This document shows, one piece after another, positions 54,687 to 63,192 of a DNA stretch of 64,000 nucleotides. Each line of letters begins with the position of its first letter. The first letter of the stretch is position 1. This DNA comes from an uncultured Gemmatimonadales bacterium. GTDB taxonomy: Bacteria > Gemmatimonadota > Gemmatimonadetes > Longimicrobiales > Gaopeijiaceae. The stretch is taken from assembly GCA_937919655.1 (NCBI GenBank), contig CALFPJ010000096.1, positions 62,001 to 126,000 on the forward strand, in the 5' to 3' direction. Under the pieces are notes generated by a model. It saw nothing but the letters and a program-made list of their open reading frames with translations. It had not been told where the DNA came from and made no database searches. The position numbers and the translations under genes are program-made.

Positions 54687-55565
54687 TTAGGTATCTTCGC
54701 GGCGCACGCTCACCGACGCATCGGCAACGGCGCCCGAGGCGATCGAGCCCTTCTTGGCGTCTTCGGCCTCACCCACGACCCACTTCTCCGGGTCGAAGTG
54801 CGCCACATAGTGCTCACGGTCAATCCACCCACGCACCATGGACCACGTGATCCAGAGTTTCTCAGGCCGCAGCGCGAAGTAGATGTGGGACGCGGTCAAG
54901 AAGATCAACGACACGCCGCACAGGCCATGGACCACATACACGACACCCCAAAGGCTGTCGGAGAGCATGTAGGGGTTCCGCGTCCAAAACGGTGTGTCAA
55001 TCCGCACCATCATGAGCAGACCGGTCGCGATGACGCCGAGTCCCACGACCACGATCGTGTGGTGGAAGAGGCGATGATCGAAGGGGTACTTCCCTGCCTT
55101 GGGCGGCGGGGGCGCTTTAGGCGACATGATGTGTTTAAGCGTCGCGATCCCCTCGCCAACGCCCACGGTCATCATCGCCCAGAAATCCTGCCAGCCAATC
55201 GAATGGATGACGTGATAAACGATGGTCGCGGTCAGCACAACACCCGCAATCCAGTGGATCTGGACCCAGTCAAACTGAATCCCGAGCACCGGCACGAATG
55301 CCGTCCCGAGCAGCACGAGCATCGACGCCGACATCGTCCAGTGGAAGAGACGCGCCGCGAGCGAATGTCTCTGGATTCGCTCAGGGAGACCCGCAGCAGA
55401 GGCACCAGTTGGCGCAGGCTCTACGGCTGGACGCGTCTTGATCCAAATCGCATGCCCGACAAAGAAGAGCCCGGCGACGATGATCGCGGCCCACATCAGA
55501 TCCCATGAAACCCCGATAAGGACGTCCTGACCCCAGGGGTTTGCGGCGCTGCGCCAGAACTCCAT
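54687..55565 (-). CDS. Cytochrome b, formate-dehydrogenase-gamma/b561-like (292 aa)
   Basis: Membrane heme-b subunit that should transfer electrons from the molybdenum hydroxylase to quinone. Five hydrophobic helices; histidines placed for two hemes are seen in RHSLAARLFHWTMSAS, WIAGVVLTATIVYHVIH, FDHRLFHHTIVV and FLTASHIYFALRPEKLW. This arrangement resembles FdnI-type cytochromes with one additional N-terminal helix. The ATG shares a base with the FAD-subunit stop (TAATG at 55563-55567), so they are coupled. The link between a xanthine-oxidase-type enzyme and this class of cytochrome is uncommon. Confidence 0.88.
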   Translation of the reverse strand: MEFWRSAANPWGQDVLIGVSWDLMWAAIIVAGLFFVGHAIWIKTRPAVEPAPTGASAAGLPERIQRHSLAARLFHWTMSASMLVLLGTAFVPVLGIQFDWVQIHWIAGVVLTATIVYHVIHSIGWQDFWAMMTVGVGEGIATLKHIMSPKAPPPPKAGKYPFDHRLFHHTIVVVGLGVIATGLLMMVRIDTPFWTRNPYMLSDSLWGVVYVVHGLCGVSLIFLTASHIYFALRPEKLWITWSMVRGWIDREHYVAHFDPEKWVVGEAEDAKKGSIASGAVADASVSVRREDT

Positions 55566-56563
55566 TAGACGGCACTCCTGATCGCACGGCGAACCAAGTT
55601 CCGCATCATCGGAATCTTGTAGTCATTGTGGCGGAGTGGCCGCGCGCCCAAGACGGACAGCTCGCCGGCCTCGGTCGCCACGGCCTCGTCACCCTCCGTG
55701 CCGATGACCATGCGCTCGACGGCCTCCAACCGAAGTGGATAGGGTGCCACACCGTTCACGGCGATGCGGGCCCCGGAGATCGTGCCGCCAGACACTTGGA
55801 ACGCAGCGGCCACGCTCACCAGTTGGAAGTCCCACGAGCCGCGATCGCGGATCTTCTCATAATAGAAGTTCGCGTTCGCCCACGCCGCCGGAATGTGAAT
55901 CTGGGTGAGAAGGTCACCCGGCTTCATCACGGTCATGCGCGTAATGTCGGTGGACGGCCCAATAAAGAAGTCCTCGGCATCGTAGACGTTCGGCCGCCGC
56001 TCGTTACGGACGATCATCTTCGCGTCGAGCGCGATGAGCGCGGGGGCGGTGTCCGATGGATTCACCGCGACGCAACGACTGCGGCCGATGATGCAGTGTT
56101 CACGGTTCATGGCCTTGGGTGCCGAGGCGTAACACGTGTTGCCCCCGGCCCGATAGCATGGCCAACCACTGCGGTAGTACCAGCAGCGTGTGTCCTGCGC
56201 CGCGTTTCCACCCAACGTGCCCTGATTGCGAATCTGGGGCGTCGCCACGTGCTCTGCCGCGTCGGCCAGCAACGGGTACTGCGACCGGACGCGTGCGTCC
56301 CGAACGATCTCGGTCAGCGTCGTCATCGCTCCAATCTCGAGCCCGCCCTCCACTTCGCGGATTCCATTGAGCTCAGCGACGCCGCCAAGATCGACCACAA
56401 CCTTCGGCCGCTTGATACGGTCCTTGAACCAGTCGTAGGAGTCCAAACCACCCGCGAGGACCCAGGCTTCACGGCCATGCTCAGCCAGAAGCGCCAACGC
56501 GTCGTCTACCGACGCGGGCTGAAAAAGATCGAAGTCCGGGATCATGTCTCTGATGATTGCCAT
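55565..56563 (-). CDS. FAD-binding subunit of PaoABC-like molybdenum hydroxylase (332 aa)
   Basis: Medium subunit of the xanthine-oxidase family, binding FAD. The FAD-binding start is ADFDLF-like with VLAGGLDSYDWFKD; the pyrophosphate motif is ATPQIRNQGTLGGNAAQ. Five cysteines in residues 127-164 (RCWYYRSGWPC, NTCYAS, EHCIIG, SRCVAV) form the insert that in PaoB/HcrB-type subunits carries a 4Fe-4S cluster. C-terminal domain complete. ATG at 56561-56563 with GGGAGAG upstream, 11 bases after the molybdenum subunit. No signal of its own; it would be exported with the 2Fe-2S subunit. Confidence 0.9.
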   Translation of the reverse strand: MAIIRDMIPDFDLFQPASVDDALALLAEHGREAWVLAGGLDSYDWFKDRIKRPKVVVDLGGVAELNGIREVEGGLEIGAMTTLTEIVRDARVRSQYPLLADAAEHVATPQIRNQGTLGGNAAQDTRCWYYRSGWPCYRAGGNTCYASAPKAMNREHCIIGRSRCVAVNPSDTAPALIALDAKMIVRNERRPNVYDAEDFFIGPSTDITRMTVMKPGDLLTQIHIPAAWANANFYYEKIRDRGSWDFQLVSVAAAFQVSGGTISGARIAVNGVAPYPLRLEAVERMVIGTEGDEAVATEAGELSVLGARPLRHNDYKIPMMRNLVRRAIRSAV

Positions 56564-56574
56564 GGTTCTCTCCC

Positions 56575-58965
56575 CTACCCGACGTGCATGTCGAGGCGGC
56601 CATGAGCGCGGGTGCGCCCCTCTAGCTCAGCCAAAATGATGTCCGGCGTCAGCGGCGTGCGGCACAGGCACTTCCCCCCCATCGCATCCGCCACCGCGGT
56701 CGTGAGCGCCGCCGCACCGGCTCCAACCGGAGGCTCACCGATGCCCTTTGCACCAACCGGCGACTGTGGGTCTGCAATGCCAACGGCGCCCCAACTCATG
56801 TTGGGCGGGACGTCCAGAATGCCCGGAGGCCGAGCCGTGTAAAGTCGCTTCGCGAAGGGCACGCCGTACTGAGGGTCGAACACCCAACGCTGGGTCATCG
56901 CCATGCCCATACCCTGGATGCTCCCACCCAAGACCTGAGCACCAAGGCTGCGTGGATGAATTACCGTGCCGCAGTCCGTGATACCGACGTACTCCTTAAT
57001 CTCGACCACGCCGGTTTCGACATCCAGTTCTACATGGGCGAAGCCAGCGACCCATGAGTAGATGCCGCCTTCACCACCGTAGTTATCCTTGGCGACGCCC
57101 ATCAGCCCCTTGCCCGCTAGGCCAGTCGCAGCCGGCACGGTCGTCTCGTGGATGTCGTCCGGGAGGGTGTGTCCGTCGTATTCACCCCCGAGTTCGATCG
57201 CGCGCGCGGCGATCTGGGCGAAGGTCATGCGACCGCCAGGACCCGTGACGACTCCGTTGTCCATCCGGTAGGCGTTGGCCGCACCACCAAGCGTGCGCGC
57301 GGCGACCTCTTGGATCTTCCGGCGCGCATCCATCGCAGCGGCGTGGTTAGCACGCGTATGCGCATGGGTCGTCTGTGACCCTGCCTGCACGGAACTGCGA
57401 GGCATACCCCGGCTCGAATTTCCCCACACGATCTCAACCTGATCCCAATTCAGACCCAAGATCTCGGCAGCCGGTCGAGCCGTATCAGCGATGGAATGTG
57501 TGCCCAGATTTCCGATGCCCTGATGCACGTGGAGTTTGCCATCTTCCGGGCTAATGAGCATCAGCCCGTCGAAGCCACGCGACCCAGCAGTATAGGGCGA
57601 CAGCCCGATGCCGATTCCCGACACCTTCGAGCCGACCCGCTGGCCCGAAAGGCTCTGCTTGCCCGCCCAATCGAACATCTCCGCACCCATCCGCAGCGCT
57701 TCTTTTGCGTGAACGCTGGTGAGCTGCGAATCCCGAGGGCCAAAAGAAACATCGGCGTCCGGCGCGTTGATCATGCGCATCTCAAGGCGATCGATGCCCA
57801 GTTCGCGGCCCGCCTTGTCGAGAATGGGCTCCATCATGGAGATGATCTGAGCGCCACCCGGACCTCGTTGGGCCGCCTTGGGCGGCGTATTCGTGTAAAT
57901 CGACACCGCCCGGAAGCGCATGTTCTGCGGCGTGTAAGTGAGGTCCGCGACCATGCCGGCTGTCCCATTGTCACCGGATCCGTAAGCTCCGGCCTCCTCT
58001 ACCAAATAGAGGTCGATCGCGTTGCACTTTCCGCTCGAGAGAAAGCCCATCTTCAGCCAACTCTGGAAGCCCGGGCGGGCCCGGCCGATGTAGTTCTCTT
58101 CGGCCCTCGTCACGCGATGCATGATGGGCCGGTTGATCTTGCGAGAGAAGAAGGCGGGGAGCGCCATGATCGTGGAACCGCTGATCTTCGATCCGAAACC
58201 ACCACCGCAGTACTCGGCAACGAGGACAATGTCCTCCGGGTCCATATCCAGCATGCCGGCCATCGCGTACTTGGTGCGCTGGGCGCTCTGCGTGGAGACG
58301 TGAGCAAACAGCTTGCCGTTCTCCCAATACGCCATGTTGGAGCGGGGCTCCATGGGGTGATGGCTCAGCGACTGATGCACGATGACCTCATCGAGAATCA
58401 GGTCAGACGCGGCGAAGGCCGCGGAGACATCGCCCTTACTCCATTCAACCACAGCCTCGGCGTTGGGCATCCGGCCCGCATCGATTTCCGCAAAGTCTTC
58501 CGCGGTCCACTTGATCTCGCTCCATGCGTCATCCGAGAAGAGATTGCCGCCGGAGTAGGCATTCGGGCCCCCGGGGCGGAGACTCTCCAGCGGGTCGATT
58601 ACAAAGGGGAGCGGTTCGAAGTCGATATCGATCAGCTCGATGGCCGCAGCCGCGATCTGCTCGGTCTCTGCGGCGATGGCGAGAATCGGCTCGCCTTCAT
58701 AATGAGGTTCGTCCGTGAGGACTGCCTCGCGCGGTCCGTCCCGCTGAGGCACGTCTTCTGCCCGCAGGATGCCGAGAACGCCCGGTAAGGCGAGGGCGCG
58801 GCTGGCGTCCACGCGCCGCACTCGGGCGTGGGGCATCGGACTCGCAAGGATCTTGGCGAAGGCCATGTTGTCGGCGCGGAAGTCCTCAGAGTACTTGGCC
58901 CGGCCCGTGATCTTCGCAATGAGATCGGGTGGGGCGATGTCGGTTCCGATCAGTTTCTCAGCCAT
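56575..58965 (-). CDS. Molybdopterin-binding catalytic subunit, xanthine-oxidase family (796 aa)
   Basis: Large subunit with molybdopterin-cytosine-dinucleotide-type molybdenum. The fold begins SPMPHARVRRVDASRALALPG, has the moco loops GGFGSKISG and AQRGPGGAQ, and the catalytic Glu744 in GAKGIGEPPVGAG. Length and motif order match PaoC/YagR-like aldehyde and N-heterocycle dehydrogenases. ATG at 58963-58965 with AGGAGG upstream. It lies 12 bases after the 2Fe-2S subunit. An aldehyde or an aromatic heterocycle is a possible substrate, but sequence alone does not decide. Confidence 0.92.
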   Translation of the reverse strand: MAEKLIGTDIAPPDLIAKITGRAKYSEDFRADNMAFAKILASPMPHARVRRVDASRALALPGVLGILRAEDVPQRDGPREAVLTDEPHYEGEPILAIAAETEQIAAAAIELIDIDFEPLPFVIDPLESLRPGGPNAYSGGNLFSDDAWSEIKWTAEDFAEIDAGRMPNAEAVVEWSKGDVSAAFAASDLILDEVIVHQSLSHHPMEPRSNMAYWENGKLFAHVSTQSAQRTKYAMAGMLDMDPEDIVLVAEYCGGGFGSKISGSTIMALPAFFSRKINRPIMHRVTRAEENYIGRARPGFQSWLKMGFLSSGKCNAIDLYLVEEAGAYGSGDNGTAGMVADLTYTPQNMRFRAVSIYTNTPPKAAQRGPGGAQIISMMEPILDKAGRELGIDRLEMRMINAPDADVSFGPRDSQLTSVHAKEALRMGAEMFDWAGKQSLSGQRVGSKVSGIGIGLSPYTAGSRGFDGLMLISPEDGKLHVHQGIGNLGTHSIADTARPAAEILGLNWDQVEIVWGNSSRGMPRSSVQAGSQTTHAHTRANHAAAMDARRKIQEVAARTLGGAANAYRMDNGVVTGPGGRMTFAQIAARAIELGGEYDGHTLPDDIHETTVPAATGLAGKGLMGVAKDNYGGEGGIYSWVAGFAHVELDVETGVVEIKEYVGITDCGTVIHPRSLGAQVLGGSIQGMGMAMTQRWVFDPQYGVPFAKRLYTARPPGILDVPPNMSWGAVGIADPQSPVGAKGIGEPPVGAGAAALTTAVADAMGGKCLCRTPLTPDIILAELEGRTRAHGRLDMHVG

Positions 58966-58977
58966 AATCGTGCCCTC

Positions 58978-59610
58978 CTAAACGGAGCGTGCAAGCTCAG
59001 CAGCTCGCATCGCACAGGTGAGAATCTTGTCGTAGTCGCAGCAACGGCAGAGGTTGCCTGACAACGCGTGGGCGGCCTCCTCGCGGGTGGGATTCGGGTT
59101 GTCATCGATCATGGCGGTCATGCTCATGATGAAGCCCGGCGCGCAGAACGCGCATTGGAAGCCACCCTCCTCAAGCACCGCCTGCTGGACGGTGCTGAGT
59201 TCGCCCGTATCGGGGTTTTGCAGCCCTTCGATCGTGGTAACTGCTCGCCCGCGCACCTGATGGGTGAGCATGGAACAGGAGTACTGGTTCACGCCATCCA
59301 CCAGGACAGTACAGGCTCCGCACTCGGCGCGGTCGCAGCCCAACTTGGTGCCGGTAAGATTCAGCCGGTAGCGGAGCGTCATGGCCAACGTCTCATTGGG
59401 CAAAACGTCCACCGGGCGGTCCTGGTCGTTGACCCGCAGCGTGATCAGTCGCGCGGCAGAACCCGCCATCGTCTGCGCCCCGGCGATGCCGGGACGGCCA
59501 AGAAACTGACTTGTCGCGGTGGCGGTCGCACCGACCGCAATCACGCCCTTGATGAACGTCCGCCGAGAGAATTTCGTCTCCAGCAGCTCTACGGAATCCA
59601 TATCACCCAT
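58978..59610 (-). CDS. 2Fe-2S subunit with TAT signal, PaoA-like (210 aa)
   Basis: Small subunit of the molybdenum hydroxylase, binding two 2Fe-2S clusters. A twin-arginine signal, FSRRTFIKGVIAVGATAT, is at residues 14-31, so the assembled complex should be exported to the periplasm. Cluster I ligands lie in GCDRAECGACTV plus a later Cys (YSC); cluster II is CAFCAPG with CRC. In E. coli PaoABC the same subunit carries the TAT signal. ATG at 59608-59610 with GGAG upstream. First gene of the operon; the DUF3187 remnant is divergent from it. Confidence 0.92.
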   Translation of the reverse strand: MGDMDSVELLETKFSRRTFIKGVIAVGATATATSQFLGRPGIAGAQTMAGSAARLITLRVNDQDRPVDVLPNETLAMTLRYRLNLTGTKLGCDRAECGACTVLVDGVNQYSCSMLTHQVRGRAVTTIEGLQNPDTGELSTVQQAVLEEGGFQCAFCAPGFIMSMTAMIDDNPNPTREEAAHALSGNLCRCCDYDKILTCAMRAAELARSV

Positions 59611-59769
59611 CGAAAAAACTCCAGAACAGGGACCGTCCGAAGGCGCGGGGCAGGCCCAGCATCCTTCAACCGTGCGGCCATAATACGGTCGACACGGGCT
59701 TCACGCGAGCGGGATCTACGGCGCCGGCGGGGTGGACCCCGTTTGCGTGGGGCGCCAAGATTCCACGCC

Positions 59770-60446
59770 ATGATCTTCAAAACACCAAACGTGTGGGCGG
59801 CGCTCCTGGGGGCAGCCCCCTTACTGATTGGGATGTCTGCGTCCGCCCAGTCCCCGTCGCTGGGCCCGCTGACCTTCGAGGACGGTGGGCCTCTGCAGCG
59901 CATCTCCTAATACGCCGACCACAGAACGAGCCGCGCCAGTCGGGCAAGGCGCTTGGGACATCGCTCTGTGGATGGGCTACTCGAATGTCTTCGAACAGGA
60001 CTCTGCGGCCACGCACCGACTCTTCGCGGAATCAGGTTGGATCCGAGCGGACTGACGTGGATCTCAGCGTGCTAGGCCAACTCGCCGATGGACAAGGGTG
60101 CCTGCACAGCATGATCGGCGCGTCCACGTTGCGCGCGTCGCCCGAGCTAGACCCGGTGATGCGATCTTCGAGAGGGTACTTCATGGTGGGCGCTGAACGC
60201 ACCCTTCACGATCGATTGGCCGTCCTCGCGCAGTATTCCGTCGGCAGCCCAGTTCTGCGGCGCTTCCAAAACCGCGAGCTCGACGCGCCCTCTCGGAACT
60301 TCGTGTTCGGTCTCTCCGGGCGAGCGGGGCCGAGGTGGGCCTGGGAGGTCAGTTTCCAGGAGGACATCCCTGCGGATACTCCGGCGGTGGATTTCACGTT
60401 GGGCATTCGACTGAGCCACGTCTGGCCGGCTCCGGGAACGCATTGA
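59770..60446 (+). pseudogene. DUF3187-like exported protein remnant
   Basis: Outer-membrane-type protein of the DUF3187 family, degraded. It starts with a signal peptide (ALLGAAPLLIGMSASAQ) and SLGPLTFEDGGPLQRIS, then an in-frame TAA. A second frame continues TPTTERAAPVGQGAWDIALW and GYSNVFEQDSAATHRLFA, then stops; a third frame carries the C terminus, GYFMVGAERTLHDRL to SFQEDIPADTPAVDFTLG. The middle is shortened as well. At least two frameshifts and an internal deletion make it non-functional. Confidence 0.82.
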
Positions 60447-60472
60447 CGCACCCGAGGGTCAGAGACCCGAGC

Positions 60473-61057
60473 CTACTTCTGCGGCCGGAGTGAAGTCGAT
60501 GCGGTGAAAGTCACTCCACGCCACGGCACCAGGGCGAGGTCCCCGGCGCAGTCTTCGACCGAAACGGGAAGCAGCCCTGCCCCGCGTGTCGTCGGAATCG
60601 CTGTGACTTCGGTGACGGCGCCAGACTTGAGCTCAACCCGCAGGGGACGAGCATCGATGGAATCAATGCGCGTCATGTGACCAAACCGTAGACCCGCCAC
60701 CGCGCTGCCTCGCGCCTCGTTGGCGGGCAGAACATCGGCCCAACTCGCCTCCCGTCCATTCCAGCGGAGATAGCCCACGTGTTCCTCACCAGACTTCGAC
60801 AGGACCCGCCCGTAGATGCGGTCGGCACCGGCCGTGAGGTCGACCTCTGCGGCGACTGGCGCCCACACAACATCTGCTTCAGTGATGTACACCTCAGCGT
60901 CGGGCGGGTTGTCCGCAGTGCGCGAGAGTACGAGTCCCCCGGTCACTAGGAGCGCAGCGAGCGCCGAGCCAGCAATCAGGCTCGCGTGTTTGATGTCTTC
61001 GGCCAGGGACGGTTTGTGCAGCATGGACAGCGGGTCAGCCTCCGCGCGGTGGGTCAC
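60473..61057 (-). CDS. Hypothetical membrane-anchored protein with beta domain (194 aa)
   Basis: Unrecognised. One membrane helix (ASLIAGSALAALLVTGGLVL, about residues 25-44) is followed by a soluble beta-rich domain with the segment DRIYGRVLSKSGEEHVGYLR and later RFGHMTRIDSIDARPLRVEL, suggesting an exported beta sandwich. The start is either GTG at 61057 or ATG at 61024. Ends 26 bases after the convergent DUF3187 remnant. No function can be assigned. Confidence 0.7.
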   Translation of the reverse strand: MTHRAEADPLSMLHKPSLAEDIKHASLIAGSALAALLVTGGLVLSRTADNPPDAEVYITEADVVWAPVAAEVDLTAGADRIYGRVLSKSGEEHVGYLRWNGREASWADVLPANEARGSAVAGLRFGHMTRIDSIDARPLRVELKSGAVTEVTAIPTTRGAGLLPVSVEDCAGDLALVPWRGVTFTASTSLRPQK

Positions 61058-61149
61058 CCTTCCACGTTATGACCGACCCTGCATCCGCTGCAACAGAGAC
61101 GTTCCGGAAGCGACGTCCTCATTGGCGGGCCTGGCCTCTGGCGCACCCC

Positions 61150-61650
61150 CTAGCGGTAGTTCCCGAAGTTCAGTTCCATCTCGTAGTCCTTCGCTTTGAC
61201 AAACGCCATGACCTCCTGAAGCGTATCGCGCGAAGCCGATGTGACCCGAAGCTCCTCACCCTGAATGGACACCTGCACCTTCTTGAAGCCGCCGTCGCGA
61301 ATATCCTTGGACATGCGTTTCGCGGTTTCTTGGTCGATACCCTGCTTGAGTCCAACGGTCATTCGAGCTCGTCCGAGGGAGCCAATTTCCACCTTGCCCT
61401 CGTCCATGTTCTTCACGGAGACACCGCGGCGGGAGAGCTTCTCTCTCAGAACCGCGATGAGGGCCTCAAGGCGGTACTCGTCGTCGGCGTCGAGCTTGAT
61501 CACGCCAGCCTCACGGTCGAATTCAAAGGTGCAGCTCGTGCCCTTGAAGTCGTACCTAGTGGCTACCTCTTTGCCGGACTGATTGACGGCGTTGTCGACT
61601 TCTTGAAGATCGACGCCTGTGGTGATGTCGAAGGATGAGTTCTTGGACAT
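61150..61650 (-). CDS. yajQ: YajQ-family nucleotide-binding protein (166 aa)
   Basis: Small cytoplasmic protein of the YajQ family, members of which bind cyclic di-GMP or other nucleotides. It is of standard length and carries the family's segments: SSFDITTGVDLQEVDNAVNQ, ATRYDFKGTSCTFEFD, LREKLSRRGVSVKNMD, and KKVQVSIQGEELRVTSASRD near the C terminus. ATG at 61648-61650. Monocistronic by position, with a 92-base gap to the next gene. Confidence 0.96.
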   Translation of the reverse strand: MSKNSSFDITTGVDLQEVDNAVNQSGKEVATRYDFKGTSCTFEFDREAGVIKLDADDEYRLEALIAVLREKLSRRGVSVKNMDEGKVEIGSLGRARMTVGLKQGIDQETAKRMSKDIRDGGFKKVQVSIQGEELRVTSASRDTLQEVMAFVKAKDYEMELNFGNYR

Positions 61651-62082
61651 GTCTTGTTGGTTGTTTGGATGACCTTAGTGTGTTGAGGAGGCTGCCATCG
61701 GTTGCTTGTTGACGCAAGCGGGGACCGGCGAGCTGTGGCATCCGGGGCAGGGGCCGCTCGCCCTCGGGAGGGTGGAGTCGGGTTCGGGGGCTCGCTAAAC
61801 GACGCAGCTCGTCCTGTTTCTCGCGTCCTCATTCATTTTCCGGTTCGGCGCGCCGATTGCCCCGGACCCGGATGCCGCAGCCCGTCGGTCCCTCCGGGGT
61901 GCGGTGTCGTCATCCGCCTCCCGTTTTGGGAGGCACGGGGCGGGGCGGATTGAAGCCTGTCTGGGAACGTGGGAGTGGGGTTGATTGAAGACCACCGAAG
62001 AGAGACTGAGCTAGTCCGCTCCCTCCGCCCACGTCCTCGCCGCGGGCTCTGAATCCCCCCCAACGCCGACACCACATACGCC
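61651..62082. other. Intergenic, no gene recognised
   Basis: About 430 bases between yajQ and the tRNA terminator. ORFs here are Arg/Pro-rich in several frames without a ribosome binding site. It presumably contains the yajQ promoter on the minus strand. No RNA gene is recognised. Confidence 0.5.
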
Positions 62083-62116
62083 AAGCCCCCCAACGCCGGA
62101 AAGCGTTGAGGGGCTT
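62083..62116 (-). terminator. Terminator of the tRNA-Ala gene
   Basis: Inverted repeat AAGCCCC(C)CAACGC / GCGTTGAGGGGCTT with short loop, 14 bases beyond the 3' end of the tRNA-Ala remnant in its direction of transcription. Confidence 0.75.
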
Positions 62117-62130
62117 CGTGTTTCCTTCAG

Positions 62131-62177
62131 TGGAGCCAGCCGGGATCGAACCGGCGACCCCTGCCTTGCAAAGGGGT
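62131..62177 (-). tRNA. tRNA-Ala (UGC), 3' half only
   Basis: The minus strand reads the 3' half of a tRNA-Ala: anticodon loop TTTGCAA (anticodon TGC at 62168-62170), 3' anticodon stem GGCAG, variable loop, T-arm GCCGG-TTCGATC-CCGGC and acceptor 3' strand TGGCTCC plus discriminator A. Upstream, the 5' anticodon stem would have to be CTGCC but is ACCCC (only two of five pairs), and no D-arm or GGAGCCA acceptor strand follows within the required distance. The native 3' half and its terminator therefore stand without a 5' half, as expected for the displaced end of an attachment site. Confidence 0.8.
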
Positions 62178-62623
62178 CCCTCAACTACCTCAACCCGGCG
62201 AACTTCGCATGGTTGCTTGCTTCTCTGTCTCGCGTCCGCCGGGGTTCAAGGGGCGTTCCGCCGGGTTTCGCCGGGTTCTCGGACACATTCCGGACACAGT
62301 CCCTAGAGGGCGACGCCGAAGCCTGACGCACGTCGGGAGTGTGAGCTGGTCCAAACCGACCACCAGTCTACGACTCCCACGGTACCTCCTAGAACGAGAA
62401 ACGGGCCGACCTCTGAATGATGGGTCGACCCGTTTTCGTTGGGGATGGCTGGATGGGACACGGAGATTTGGGATGGCTACCGGACACTCACCATCGGGAA
62501 CAAACACCTCAACTCCAGCGACGACAGCAGTCAACTGAAGCAACCCTTTGACACCACCAGCAAAGCCATAAGTCCGCCGTTTTGAACCGCGAGCGAGATC
62601 CGTGAGTTTCTTCAACCGCCCTC
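62178..62623. other. Non-coding stretch beyond the tRNA junction
   Basis: About 450 bases immediately inside the putative element. ORFs on both strands are short and basic. A hairpin lies at 62393-62440. The sequence contains a local near-repeat (GCCGGGTTTCGCCGGGTTCTC near 62265, written here in two overlapping pieces GCCGGGTTTC and GCCGGGTTCTC). No integrase or recognised gene is present. Confidence 0.5.
62393..62440. terminator. Terminator-like hairpin
   Basis: Inverted repeat AACGAGAAACGGGCCGACC / GGGTCGACCCGTTTTCGTT with one bulge. The T-rich 3' arm is inside the stem, as in some bidirectional terminators. Which transcript it ends is unclear. Confidence 0.5.
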
Positions 62624-63190
62624 TCAGGAAACGCGTACTAGATCCTCCCGCACAAAAGACCACTGACCGGATTCGTTTTCGGCGAAGATCAGAGTCGCAT
62701 CATATTCGTAGAATAGGTCCAAGATGGACGATCCTGCGACAGGATCACGCCGCGAGACCCGATACACGCGAACGCTGGCTGTCCCGTTGTCAATGAGCAC
62801 GGATCCAAACGCGACCTGATGGTCTATTCCATCGGCCATCCTACATCCGTGCCCGGAGGCCGGACACTGGACTACGCTCTCCTTTGCTCTCACGACAGCC
62901 TCAAGACTCTCGGCGAGAAGCCGGGTCGTCCTGCCGGTCCTGGGACCCCACTCTCGACTGTTGTGGGGCGAGGCATTGCATTGCTCGACCAAGGTACACG
63001 CCCAGCGGGGGTCGAGGGCGATGGCACCGTCGAGTGCGCCTCGCAGATGGCGGGCAGCTGCAGAGAAGACCGCATCTTCAGTCGCCGACTCGACTTGAGC
63101 GCCAAGCCTCGGTTGTGCAGACCCACAGATCGCCAGCAGAGCTGCCATGATCGGCAGCAGGACTCCCGTTCTATTTGTAAGATTCGCCAT
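62624..63190 (-). CDS. Hypothetical secreted protein (188 aa)
   Basis: Unrecognised exported protein. It starts MANLTNRTGVLLPIMAALLA with a signal peptide (cleavage after SAQPRLGAQ) and contains four or five cysteines (ACTLVEQC, VVQC, GHGC) that could form disulfides outside the cytoplasm. The C-terminal half has a beta pattern (SVRVYRVSRRDPVAGSSILD, FYEYDATLIFAENESGQWSF). ATG at 63188-63190 with GAGGTG upstream, just two bases after the preceding gene's stop, so it is coupled to the broken lipoprotein-peptidase gene. It lies inside the putative tRNA-borne element. Confidence 0.7.
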   Translation of the reverse strand: MANLTNRTGVLLPIMAALLAICGSAQPRLGAQVESATEDAVFSAAARHLRGALDGAIALDPRWACTLVEQCNASPHNSREWGPRTGRTTRLLAESLEAVVRAKESVVQCPASGHGCRMADGIDHQVAFGSVLIDNGTASVRVYRVSRRDPVAGSSILDLFYEYDATLIFAENESGQWSFVREDLVRVS

Positions 63191-63192
63191 TC

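Noticed and set aside
57496..58788. 430-codon plus-strand ORF opposite the molybdenum subunit
   Set aside because: Shadow of the minus-strand gene; composition is Arg/His-rich and no domain is seen.
62106..62306. ORF containing the peptide EPAGIEPATPALQ
   Set aside because: This peptide is the well-known antisense translation of a tRNA T-arm and is produced here by the tRNA-Ala remnant; it is not a gene.
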